A stretch of DNA of 11,759 bases from DASUFH01 sp036274645 (GTDB taxonomy: Bacteria; Acidobacteriota; Terriglobia; 20CM-2-55-15). Within the stretch, counting starts at the first letter, position 1. Each line of letters opens with the position of its first letter. The stretch lies in the NCBI GenBank assembly GCA_036274645.1, contig DASUFH010000416.1, forward strand, positions 1 through 11,759, written 5' to 3'. The position numbers and the translations under genes were made by a program. Below are positions 5,568 through 11,759 of the stretch, piece by piece. The notes beneath the pieces were generated by a model, which saw only the letters and a program-made list of their open reading frames with translations, searched no databases and was not told where the DNA came from.

Positions 5568-5912
5568 ATGCTGGACGATCAGGAAGCTCCGTTCGGCTTC
5601 GTTGTCTTCTGCCTGGTGATTGGAGTCTTCCTGATCGCGATTCCCTGGCATGCCCTCTGGGGAACGAACTTCCTGCTGGGCTATTCCCCGGTTCTGAAGC
5701 GCGTGGCGCTGAACAAGTTCGTTCGCGGCGCTGTCTCGGGTCTGGGAGTCATTGACGTGGCGCTCGGGCTTGCCGCGTTTGCGCGTTTGCTCCGTCCGGT
5801 CCGCAGCGTTACAACCGCATCCATTAATTCGCCTTCCGGTAATTCGCCTTCCGGCAACCCGTCTTCCAGCAACCCGCCTTCCGGCGAACCGCCTGCCGGC
5901 CCGTCGGAATGA
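5568..5912 (+). CDS. Small two-helix membrane protein of unknown function with a pentapeptide-repeat tail
   Basis: I do not recognise this 114-residue product. Two hydrophobic segments are evident, about residues 10-31 (starting FVVFCLVIGVFLIAIPW) and 53-75 (GAVSGLGVIDVALGLAAFARLL), joined by a short polar loop with LLGYSPVLKRVALNK. The tail from residue 87 is five copies of a five-residue unit: NSPSG, NSPSG, NPSSS, NPPSG, EPPAG, then PSE. It is low-complexity and probably disordered. The ATG at 5568 comes 6 nt after the rplS stop, with no good ribosome-binding site. The stop overlaps the next start as ATGA (5909-5912), which points to translational coupling with the ThiE-like gene. The operon position and clear membrane pattern argue it is real. 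No function can be assigned, and a role in thiamine transport would be a guess. Confidence 0.7.
   Translation: MLDDQEAPFGFVVFCLVIGVFLIAIPWHALWGTNFLLGYSPVLKRVALNKFVRGAVSGLGVIDVALGLAAFARLLRPVRSVTTASINSPSGNSPSGNPSSSNPPSGEPPAGPSE
5826..5900 (+). repeat. Coding minisatellite, five 15-bp units
   Basis: Units lie at 5826-5840, 5841-5855, 5856-5870, 5871-5885 and 5886-5900. The first two differ at one base (AATTCGCCTTCCGGT and the same ending in C); the later ones diverge (AACCCGTCTTCCAGC, AACCCGCCTTCCGGC, GAACCGCCTGCCGGC). The 15-bp period keeps the frame, so copy-number change would lengthen or shorten the protein tail without a frameshift. Confidence 0.9.
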
Positions 5913-6442
5913 TCCGCTGCTATGTGACGCGCCGCGCGTCCGGCGATATCGAAGCCGGCATTGCTCGCGCCATTTCCGAAGGTGTCGACTTCATCCAGAT
6001 TCGTGAGAAGGATCTTTCCGCCCGCGAGCTGCTCGAACTGGCCGTTCGCGCTCGCAGTCGGGCGGAGGGTTCGCGCGCCAGGGTACTCGTCAATGGACGG
6101 CTCGATATTGCCCTCGCCGCCGATCTCGACGGTGTCCATCTTCCCGCCAATGGCTTGCCGCCCCCACGCGTTCGTCCGTTCGTTCGTACGCTGGGCGTCT
6201 CCACCCACAGCGTTGAAGAAGCCATCGCCGCGCAGCAGGCGGGCGCCGACTTTGTGTTCTTTGGGCCCATCTTCGAGACCCCGGGCAAGTCTCCGGTCGG
6301 CATTTCCGCGTTGCGCGCAGTCACCGCCGTGGTCCGTATTCCGGTCCTGGCAATCGGTGGAATCACCATTGCAAATACTCCAGAGGTTCTTGCCGCGGGC
6401 GCCGCAGGCATCGCCGCAATCCGGTTGTTCCAGGGCGTCTGA
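5909..6442 (+). CDS. thiE: ThiE/TenI-family protein (thiamine-phosphate synthase-like)
   Basis: ThiE joins the HMP-pyrophosphate and thiazole phosphate to give thiamine phosphate; the homologous TenI is a thiazole tautomerase. The 177-residue TIM barrel is short compared with about 205-215 for the family. Visible motifs are QIREKDL (30-36, diphosphate-binding QxRxK), VNGRLDIALAADLDGVHLP (61-79), GVSTHSVEEA (96-105), GADFVFFGPIFETPGKSPVG (112-131) and AIGGI (148-152). In typical ThiE the motifs read NDR and GVHLGQxD, whose aspartates bind magnesium; here they are NGR (62-64) and GVHLPANG (75-82). GVHLP followed by a THS motif recalls TenI more. The activity is therefore uncertain between ThiE and TenI. 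The start overlaps the membrane-protein stop by 4 nt. No other thiamine genes are in the window. Confidence 0.82.
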   Translation: MIRCYVTRRASGDIEAGIARAISEGVDFIQIREKDLSARELLELAVRARSRAEGSRARVLVNGRLDIALAADLDGVHLPANGLPPPRVRPFVRTLGVSTHSVEEAIAAQQAGADFVFFGPIFETPGKSPVGISALRAVTAVVRIPVLAIGGITIANTPEVLAAGAAGIAAIRLFQGV

Positions 6443-6465
6443 GGGGCGACACGAGCACATTCGAA

Positions 6466-6490
6466 AACAGCCTTGAAGAGCTGTTCTCTG
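6466..6490 (+). terminator. Weak hairpin after the ThiE-like gene
   Basis: AACAGC at 6466-6471 pairs with GCTGTT at 6480-6485 (6 bp, loop of 8), followed by CTCTGTTGT, which is T-rich but not a run. It lies 23 nt after the stop of the rplS-to-thiE string and is the only candidate terminator before the secreted NHL protein gene. Confidence 0.35.
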
Positions 6491-6570
6491 TTGTGCCAGA
6501 ATCCGCGCAAGAAAAATAGAAAGCGGACAGAAAAACAGTTTTGGTTTCTGGGCCAAAGGAGGACCTGTTC

Positions 6571-7629
6571 ATGCTTGGTAAGAGGATGAACTCGATTGCA
6601 TTGTCTCTTGGGGTTCTTGTCGCATTTGGGGTGTATGGTCTTGCGCAAGACAGCGACGCCATCATCAGCACCGTCGCGGGGACGGGCACGCCGGGGTTCA
6701 GCGGGGATGGTGGTCCCGCGACATCTGCGGAGTTGCAGAGCCCCAGCAGTCTGGCCATGGATGCGGCCGGTGACCTGTTCATTACCGATTCGCGGAACGG
6801 ACGGGTGCGTAAGATCACACCCGATGGAACGATCGAATCGGTGAACGTGGGAATGTTGGGCGCTTCGGACATGATCGCTCTGGATCCCTCCGGAGCAGGG
6901 TTCTTTGTCACGAGCGTGAGTACCCATTCCGTGCGCAAGGTAAGCGCGAGCGGGGACAGCACAACGGTTGCCGGTACTGGCGCCAGCGGTTATTCCGGTG
7001 ATGGAGGCCCCGCCACCGCCGCAAAGCTGAACACCCCGTTCGGTCTCGTATCGGACGCCACAGGCAACCTGTATATCGCGGATGCGTTCAATCATCGCAT
7101 CCGGAAGGTGACTCCGGGAGGCATGATCTCGACGATCGCCGGAACGGGTAAGCCCGGGTTCGGCGGAGACGGCGGGAAAGCGGTATCCGCGCAGTTGAAC
7201 ATGCCGGCAAGCCTGGTCATCGACGGCTCAGGGAACCTCTATTTTTCTGACATCGGAAACAACTGCGTGCGGAAAATCTCCACCGAGGGGATGATCTCCA
7301 CCGTGGCTGGAACCGGCAAGCCGGGCTTCAGCGGAGATGGATTAAAGGCGAACAAAGGCCAGTTGAATAATCCCGGGCCTCTCGCCCTCAGCAAGGATGG
7401 CAGCCTGTTCATTTCCGATGTGCTGAATCATCGCGTCCGCAAAGTCGATTCCGCGGGCATCATCACCACGGTGGTGGGTAACGGCAACAGCGGTTCCGGT
7501 GGGGACGGCGGCGCCGCCCTGGCCGCGCAACTGGCCATTCCCTCCGGGTTGGTGGTTGGGCCGGTCGGTAATCTCTTTGTCGCGGACGCCGAAGGGCACC
7601 GCGTGCGGAAGATCAGCTTCAAAGAGTAG
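6571..7629 (+). CDS. Secreted NHL-repeat beta-propeller protein
   Basis: The 352-residue product has a signal peptide: basic MLGKRMN, hydrophobic core to about residue 24, probable cleavage at GLA-Q after residue 25. The mature part is six tandem repeats: residues 31-86, 87-128, 129-184, 185-240, 241-296 and 297-352. Five are exactly 56 residues, with the pattern TVAGTG..GFSGDGGPAT, then GNLYIAD and HRIRKV. The second is only 42 and lacks the glycine-rich GFSGDGG part. Six such units fit a six-bladed NHL propeller, a fold usually used for protein, carbohydrate or RNA binding. Proteins of this type are abundant in Acidobacteriota and mostly uncharacterised, and no catalytic motif is seen. The ATG at 6571 follows AAAGGAGG (6555-6562) with 8-nt spacing. 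A small AT-rich hairpin, CAGAAA (6528-6533) with TTTCTG (6545-6550), sits just before the ribosome-binding site. Confidence 0.88.
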   Translation: MLGKRMNSIALSLGVLVAFGVYGLAQDSDAIISTVAGTGTPGFSGDGGPATSAELQSPSSLAMDAAGDLFITDSRNGRVRKITPDGTIESVNVGMLGASDMIALDPSGAGFFVTSVSTHSVRKVSASGDSTTVAGTGASGYSGDGGPATAAKLNTPFGLVSDATGNLYIADAFNHRIRKVTPGGMISTIAGTGKPGFGGDGGKAVSAQLNMPASLVIDGSGNLYFSDIGNNCVRKISTEGMISTVAGTGKPGFSGDGLKANKGQLNNPGPLALSKDGSLFISDVLNHRVRKVDSAGIITTVVGNGNSGSGGDGGAALAAQLAIPSGLVVGPVGNLFVADAEGHRVRKISFKE

Positions 7630-7662
7630 CGCAACGGGAGCATTTTGGGTCCCGCCTCCGTG

Positions 7663-7753
7663 GGGCGGTCTATATGACCGCCCAGCGTTTCAGAGTGAGT
7701 TTCTATGAAATCAAGAGATTCCACCCCGAAACGTCGGACGGTCATAGACCGCC
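7663..7753. repeat. Pair of inverted REP-like palindromes in the convergent gap
   Basis: GGGCGGTC at 7663-7670 and GACCGCCC at 7676-7683 form an 8-bp hairpin with loop TATAT. A second palindrome, CGGTC-ATA-GACCG at 7739-7751, lies 55 nt further on. Read on the opposite strand, the second copy is GGCGGTCTATGACCGTCC, which matches 7664-7683 except for a 2-bp indel and one substitution. Two similar palindromes in opposite orientation separated by a short spacer is the arrangement of REP pairs (BIMEs) mobilised by RAYT transposases. The element lies between the convergent NHL and slt genes and may also block read-through in both directions. Confidence 0.6.
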
Positions 7754-7827
7754 TCTACAAGGGGGGGCGCGGACCAGCATGCCTCTGTTGTGAAAAGCTG
7801 ACCAGGCGGCAGATTCGAAACGACAGT

Positions 7828-7850
7828 CTCCCGCGCTCGGCGAGCGAGAG
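7828..7850 (-). terminator. Weak hairpin after the slt gene
   Basis: CGCT at 7834-7837 pairs with AGCG at 7843-7846 around CGGCG, and CTC at 7828-7830 can pair with GAG at 7848-7850. On the minus strand it lies a few nt after the slt stop, with only a poor T-rich tail. It is a possible contributor to termination, not a strong one. Confidence 0.25.
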
Positions 7851-7853
7851 GGC

Positions 7854-9884
7854 TTACCGCACTCCCGCGTAAGCCGCCCGCGCGCTGAATACCGCCAGGA
7901 CATACGCCTTGGTCTCGGTAAACCCGATGTCGGAAACGAACAGTTCCACTTCGTCATCGGGCGACTTCATCTTCCAGCGCCGAACATTTTCGGGACCGCC
8001 GTTATACGCCGCCAGAGCCAGTTCCGGCGCCTTGAAATCTGTCATTAATTCCGCCCAATAACGCGCTCCGAGTGGAATGCTGACGGCCGGATCGTAGAGG
8101 AGGTCCATCGATGCCAGCGGGCTGTTGGCGGCGCTGGCGACGGCATTGGCGGTTTCCGGGATGAACTGCATCAGGCCGCGCGCGGAAGCGCCGGATTTGG
8201 CCTGCGGATCGTATTTGCTTTCCTGCCAGATGATCGAGTGGAGCCACTGCGGATCCACCCGGGCTTCGGAAGCCGCCTGGCAGACCCTGGATCGAAATCC
8301 GGCCGGATAGGTGAACGCGAGCGATTGCGGATCGGCCTGGGGCAGACGGCCGCCAAGCCGAATGGTCTGGTTGAAGCGTTCGGCGAGATACGCCAGGGAT
8401 GCCGAGATCTTCAGGTCAGACTGCGGGTTCAGTTCGGTCCACAACGCGGCGTCGTCCCATAACCGCAGAAAGATCAGTTCCGTCAGCGCGCCGGCCGGCG
8501 GGCCGGGCTCGGTTCGCGCCGGGCGCGCGAGTTGCATGACGTCGCGTTCCGCCCGTTCCGCTGCCGCATCGCCCCCGTCGCAGAACGCCGGATCCGGCGC
8601 CAGCGCGGATGCGGCCGGGGTGAGGCGCTGCATCGCCTTCTGGCCGTAGTAGCTTCGCGGGTTGGCGCTCAATTCTTTGTAGATGGCCTGTGCCTGGGCG
8701 GTGAGGTTTCCACGTTCCAGCGAAAGCGCCTCGAAGTATCGCGCTTCCTCTTTGGTCGTGGCGCCCGGACCGCTCGAGAGGCGGGATCTGGCGAGCTGGC
8801 GGAAAAGGGCGGTGGCGTCACCGTATCTCTTGTTCAGCAGGAGAATCTTTGCCCTGGCGAACTGGAGAACCTGGCGGCCGAGCGTCGAAAGGTTTTGCGC
8901 CAGCGCCCGGTCGATCAGCGACAGGGCTTTTGCGTTCTCGCCCTGGACGCGATAGACGTCCACGAGATTGCGGGTCGCGCCTTCCTGGCGGGCCGGTCCG
9001 CCGTAGCGATTGATGTAGGTTTCATAGGCTTTGCCGGCATTCTTGAAATCGTTCATGCGCCAGTAGCAGTTTGCCGTCTGGTACTCGGCGTCGCGCTGCC
9101 AGCTGGTATTGGGAAAATCCTTCGCAATCGCGGCAAATTCCTCGATGGCGGCGGGGCACTGATCGCTCAACACGAACGCTCGCGCGATCTGATAGCGGCT
9201 TTCGGCCGGTTTCGCGGCGGCGGCAATCCGGTACAGGCGGGAGGCGGCGTCGAACTCGCGGTTGGTAAAGAATGTTTCTGCGAGATCGAACGCCTCTTCG
9301 GGTTTCGGACTGGCCGCCACCGCGTCGAGGATCTGGGCCGCCTTCAGGCTGACGTCATCTCCTCCGCGTTCTCTCAGCAGTTTCCAGAGCGCCGGTTCGT
9401 CGTCGAGGATTTCGGCCCGCTTGAGCCGCGCTTCCCGCAGCGTCAGACTCTGATAAATGCCCACCGCGAGATCGCTGGGGCCTAACGCGGCAATTTCCAT
9501 CTTGAGTCCGGATGGAAAATTCGGAGGCAGTTCCGCCATCAGTTCACGGACCGCGGCGTTGTCCCCCGCGCGCGCCGCCAGCCGCGCTTCCCGCCAGGCG
9601 GCCAGCGGACGGAGAGGATTGTCCCGGGAGACCGCGGCGAACTGTTTTCGCGCCTCATCCCATTCGTTGCGGTCTTCCGCCAGCCGGCCGCGCAGGTAGT
9701 GGAGATTGTTGGCGGCAAACAGTTCTGGATTGTCGGCCGCCGCCCGGTCGAGCGCCGAGGCTGCCGCGTCCGCGTCACCGGCGCGAACGCTTTCGAAGGC
9801 GCGATCGATTTCGGACCAGAACGCCCCTCCGCCGAAGGCGGGCGGAAACCACAACAGCGCCAGAAATGCCACGAGGACCCGCAT
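7854..9884 (-). CDS. slt: Periplasmic lytic transglycosylase, Slt70-like, with TPR-like superhelix
   Basis: Slt-type enzymes cleave the MurNAc-GlcNAc bond of peptidoglycan non-hydrolytically, forming 1,6-anhydroMurNAc. The 676-residue protein starts with a signal peptide (MRVLVAFLALLWFPPAF, cleavage near residue 19). About 450 residues of helical repeats follow, some clearly TPR-like (for example AAIEEFAAIAKDFPN, DAEYQTANCYWRMNDFKNAGKAY). The C-terminal SLT domain has the catalytic glutamate E555 in WQESKYDP, ARGLMQFIPETA (569-580) and AAYNGG (625-630). The size and order match Slt70 (618 residues in E. coli). The ATG at 9884 is the only start giving a signal peptide; the reading frame stays open far upstream, across folD, but that extension is antisense to folD and not plausible. 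No good ribosome-binding site is visible. The gene is divergent from folD and convergent with the NHL gene. Confidence 0.93.
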   Translation of the reverse strand: MRVLVAFLALLWFPPAFGGGAFWSEIDRAFESVRAGDADAAASALDRAAADNPELFAANNLHYLRGRLAEDRNEWDEARKQFAAVSRDNPLRPLAAWREARLAARAGDNAAVRELMAELPPNFPSGLKMEIAALGPSDLAVGIYQSLTLREARLKRAEILDDEPALWKLLRERGGDDVSLKAAQILDAVAASPKPEEAFDLAETFFTNREFDAASRLYRIAAAAKPAESRYQIARAFVLSDQCPAAIEEFAAIAKDFPNTSWQRDAEYQTANCYWRMNDFKNAGKAYETYINRYGGPARQEGATRNLVDVYRVQGENAKALSLIDRALAQNLSTLGRQVLQFARAKILLLNKRYGDATALFRQLARSRLSSGPGATTKEEARYFEALSLERGNLTAQAQAIYKELSANPRSYYGQKAMQRLTPAASALAPDPAFCDGGDAAAERAERDVMQLARPARTEPGPPAGALTELIFLRLWDDAALWTELNPQSDLKISASLAYLAERFNQTIRLGGRLPQADPQSLAFTYPAGFRSRVCQAASEARVDPQWLHSIIWQESKYDPQAKSGASARGLMQFIPETANAVASAANSPLASMDLLYDPAVSIPLGARYWAELMTDFKAPELALAAYNGGPENVRRWKMKSPDDEVELFVSDIGFTETKAYVLAVFSARAAYAGVR

Positions 9885-9911
9885 GAGGTCCAGTGTATGA
9901 TGGTGGTCCTT

Positions 9912-10835
9912 ATGAGCGCTACATTCATCAATGGCACCCAAATCGCAGAAACGATCAAAAGCGAAGTCGTCGCAGACGTTGCGGAACTGAAGCAGAAGGG
10001 AATTAATCCCGGTCTCGCGGTGGTTCTGGTGGGCGATGACGCCGCATCTTCCGCCTACGTCAACATGAAGGCGCGGACGTGCGAGCAGTTGGGCATCGTG
10101 AGTCGCAAGATTGTCCTGCCGTCGTCGATCGATACCGACACGCTGGTCAGCGAAGTCCGTAAACTCAACGAAGACGACACGATCGATGGCATCCTCATTC
10201 AGCTTCCTCTTCCGAAACATGTGTCGAAGCACGCCGTGCTCGAAAGCGTCAGCCCGGCCAAAGACGTCGACGGCTTCCATTCGAGCAATCTGGGAAGTCT
10301 CCTGCTCGGCCAGGAAACGCTGACCGCCTGCACGCCGTCCGGGGTGATGGAACTGCTGCGGCGTTCCAATGTGCAGATCGAAGGCGCCCGGGCCGTCGTG
10401 CTCGGCCGCAGCGATGATGTCGGCAAGCCGCAGGCGGCCCTGTTGCTGCACGCCAACGCCACGGTGACGATCTGTCATTCCAAAACGAAGGACATTGCGG
10501 CGATTACGCGCGAAGCCGATATCGTTGTGGCCGCCATCGGCCGGGCGGCCATGGTGACGAGTGATTACATCAAACCGGGCGCCGTCGTTATCGACGTCGG
10601 CACCAACAAGGTTTCCGATCGCGCGACCGTCGAACGGCTGTTCGGAGGATCGGATGCGGCCCGCTGGAGAGAGTTCGAAAAGCGCGGCTACGTCTGGGTC
10701 GGTGACGTCGATGAGCGCGCCGTAAAAGAAGTGGCGTCCATGCTCAGCCCCGTTCCGGGTGGCGTCGGGCCGATGACCATCGCGATGCTGATGAAGAACA
10801 CCGTCAAGGCGGCCCGGCGTCGGCGGAACATGTAA
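9912..10835 (+). CDS. folD: Bifunctional methylene-tetrahydrofolate dehydrogenase/methenyl-tetrahydrofolate cyclohydrolase FolD
   Basis: FolD interconverts 5,10-methylene-THF, 5,10-methenyl-THF and 10-formyl-THF with NADP in the cytosol. The 307-residue product has Y49 and K53 of the catalytic YVNMK motif, DGILIQLPLP (92-101), KDVDGFHSSNLG (117-128), CTPSGV (140-145), the nucleotide-binding region VVLGRSDDVGKP (162-173) and SPVPGGVGPMTIAML (279-293). Two oddities stand out: the usual GRSxIVG reads GRSDDVG (D169), and about 23 extra residues lie between DVGTNK and VGDVD (about 234-262). I recall a similar insert in acidobacterial FolD proteins. The start at 9912 aligns with the family N-terminus (MSATFINGTQIA) and has GGTGG 5 nt upstream. 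An in-frame ATG at 9897, with GAGGT 7 nt upstream, would add five residues. The stop overlaps the coaE start by 1 nt. Confidence 0.95.
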   Translation: MSATFINGTQIAETIKSEVVADVAELKQKGINPGLAVVLVGDDAASSAYVNMKARTCEQLGIVSRKIVLPSSIDTDTLVSEVRKLNEDDTIDGILIQLPLPKHVSKHAVLESVSPAKDVDGFHSSNLGSLLLGQETLTACTPSGVMELLRRSNVQIEGARAVVLGRSDDVGKPQAALLLHANATVTICHSKTKDIAAITREADIVVAAIGRAAMVTSDYIKPGAVVIDVGTNKVSDRATVERLFGGSDAARWREFEKRGYVWVGDVDERAVKEVASMLSPVPGGVGPMTIAMLMKNTVKAARRRRNM

Positions 10836-11470
10836 TGCTGAAGGTCGGTTTGACCGGCGGTATCGGAGCAGGAAAGACCACCGCCGCGAAAATGTTTGCC
10901 GAGCTTGGCTGTCACGTCATCGACGCGGACTCCATCACGCGCGATCTGTTCAAGCCGGGACACCCCGTTCGCACGCTCGTGGCGGCTGCCTTCGGGCCGG
11001 CCGTCGTGGCGTCAGACGGCAGCATCGATCGCAAGGTTCTGGGGGAGCTGGTGTTCAGGGACGAAGGCCTCCGCCAGAAGCTCAACGGCATTGTTCATCC
11101 GGCGATCCTGCAGCGTCAGAAAGCGTTCCTGGACGTGGCCTCGGGCGTCGATCCCGACGGGATCGGCATGGTCGAGGCGGCGCTCATGGTTGAAGCCGGA
11201 ACCTACAAAAACTACGACAAACTCGTCGTCGTCATCACGTCTCCTGAAATCCAGCGCCAGCGGCTGCGGGAGCGGACCAACCTGACGGGGGACGAGATCG
11301 AGGCGCGCATCGGCGCCCAGTTGCCCATGCCGGAAAAAGCCAAATTCGCCGATTACATCATCGACAATTCCGGAACTCTCGAAGACATGCGGCGGCAGGT
11401 CGAAACGATCTACTACGAATTGCGCGGCCTCGAGCTGGCCATGGGCGGCGACTCCGACAAGCGGGACTGA
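10835..11470 (+). CDS. coaE: Dephospho-CoA kinase
   Basis: CoaE phosphorylates the 3'-hydroxyl of dephospho-CoA, the last step of coenzyme A synthesis. The 211-residue P-loop kinase has Walker A GGIGAGKT (8-15) within MLKVGLTGGIGAGKT, the substrate-binding DADSITRDL (30-38), the NGIVHPAIL segment (84-92) and the C-terminal QLPMPEKAKFADYIIDNSG (162-180). The motif usually read as D-x-P-L-L-[FY]-E appears as EAALMVE (114-120), a less common form; the end glutamate is kept. Length is normal. The start overlaps the folD stop as TAATG, so the two are translationally coupled, and the protease gene begins 4 nt after the coaE stop. The pairing of folate and CoA genes looks like an operon of convenience for cofactor supply. 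Confidence 0.96.
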   Translation: MLKVGLTGGIGAGKTTAAKMFAELGCHVIDADSITRDLFKPGHPVRTLVAAAFGPAVVASDGSIDRKVLGELVFRDEGLRQKLNGIVHPAILQRQKAFLDVASGVDPDGIGMVEAALMVEAGTYKNYDKLVVVITSPEIQRQRLRERTNLTGDEIEARIGAQLPMPEKAKFADYIIDNSGTLEDMRRQVETIYYELRGLELAMGGDSDKRD

Positions 11471-11474
11471 ACGC

Positions 11475-11759
11475 ATGGAAAACAACCAGATCGCCGAAGC
11501 CGTTATCTACTATGTCGTGTTCCTGTTTTCCACCACGCTGCACGAAGCCGCCCACGCCTGGGTGGCCATGCTCGGCGGCGATCTGACGGCGTACCACGGC
11601 GGCCAGGTTTCACTCGATCCGCGCCCGCACATCCGGCGCGAGCCGTTCGGAATGGTCATTCTTCCCGTGATCAGCCTGCTCGCGTCAGGATGGCCCTTCG
11701 GCTTTGCCAGCACACCGTACGATCCCTATTGGGCCCGCAGTCACCCGAAGCGCAGCGCG
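11475..11759 (+). CDS. Site-2 protease family (M50) membrane metalloprotease, 3' truncated by window
   Basis: Ninety-five codons are present and the frame runs off the window. Residues 8-31 form a first membrane segment carrying the zinc-binding HEAAH motif (23-27) in TTLHEAAHAWVAMLGGD, the hallmark of intramembrane site-2 proteases of peptidase family M50. A second hydrophobic stretch (59-72, MVILPVISLLASGW) is followed by FGFASTPYDPYWARSHPKRSA, the loop usual in the short YwhC/Rip-like subgroup lacking a PDZ domain at this point. The second zinc-ligand motif (NPxxDG type) would lie beyond the edge and cannot be checked. The ATG at 11475 is 4 nt after the coaE stop, so it is probably in the folD-coaE operon. 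The substrate is unknown. Confidence 0.88.
   Translation, partial: MENNQIAEAVIYYVVFLFSTTLHEAAHAWVAMLGGDLTAYHGGQVSLDPRPHIRREPFGMVILPVISLLASGWPFGFASTPYDPYWARSHPKRSA

Noticed and set aside
5920..7095. 391-codon minus-strand frame over thiE and the NHL gene
   Set aside because: It crosses two well-supported genes and their gap, with Arg/Ala/Ser-rich composition typical of antisense frames.
7705..7872. 55-codon plus-strand frame with a CLCC motif
   Set aside because: It overlaps one REP-like palindrome and the slt 3' end on the opposite strand, has no ribosome-binding site and no recognisable similarity.
8532..9485. 317-codon open frame on the plus strand
   Set aside because: It lies entirely antisense to the helical-repeat part of slt; the product is low-complexity with no family signature.
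9699..9911. Upstream extension of the folD frame
   Set aside because: It is antisense to the slt 5' end and lies before the family N-terminus; the true start is 9912 or 9897.
9885..10478. Upstream extension of the slt frame to an 874-residue protein
   Set aside because: The extra 198 residues are antisense to folD and would bury the clear signal peptide starting at 9884.

Overview
The window looks like a chromosomal segment of an Acidobacteriota bacterium, probably of the Solibacter/Bryobacter kind. This is inferred from the high G+C, the block ffh-rpsP-khpA-rimM-trmD-rplS, an NHL-repeat secreted protein with the TVAGTG..GFSGDGGPAT blade typical of that phylum, and a FolD with an extra segment near its C-terminus. 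No database comparison was possible. The DNA is essentially all housekeeping, with no phage, transposase, CRISPR array, tRNA or rRNA visible.

Layout. (1) 1-351: the 3' end of a cupin gene of gentisate 1,2-dioxygenase type. (2) 352-726: a gene-free stretch holding an about 80-nt imperfect palindrome, then a good sigma70-type promoter and a foldable about 195-nt region that I read as a small RNA gene, possibly 6S RNA. (3) 727-2917: a YmdB/TIGR00282 metallophosphoesterase and ffh (SRP GTPase). (4) 3166-5561: the ribosome-biogenesis block rpsP, khpA, rimM, trmD, rplS, with hairpins in several gaps. (5) 5568-6442: a small two-helix membrane protein with a 15-bp coding minisatellite at its 3' end, overlapping a ThiE/TenI-family gene by 4 nt. 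(6) 6571-7629: a secreted six-blade NHL beta-propeller. (7) 7630-7853: a convergent gap with a pair of inverted REP-like palindromes. (8) 7854-9884, minus strand: a Slt70-like periplasmic lytic transglycosylase. (9) 9912-11759: folD, coaE and the start of a site-2 protease (M50) gene, tightly packed as an operon and divergent from slt with only 27 nt between start codons.

How it fits together. The ffh-to-rplS block couples protein targeting, 30S assembly (S16, RimM), tRNA m1G37 methylation (TrmD) and 50S assembly (L19). The membrane protein and the ThiE-like gene follow rplS so closely that they are probably read through from it. folD (one-carbon/folate) and coaE (last step of CoA synthesis) form a small cofactor operon with the membrane protease gene.

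I did not find a clearly new multi-gene system. The items most worth a second look are the structured RNA before the YmdB gene, the inverted palindromes at 7663-7753, the repeat-tailed small membrane protein, the ThiE/TenI protein lacking canonical acidic metal ligands, and the tight divergent slt/folD start region.
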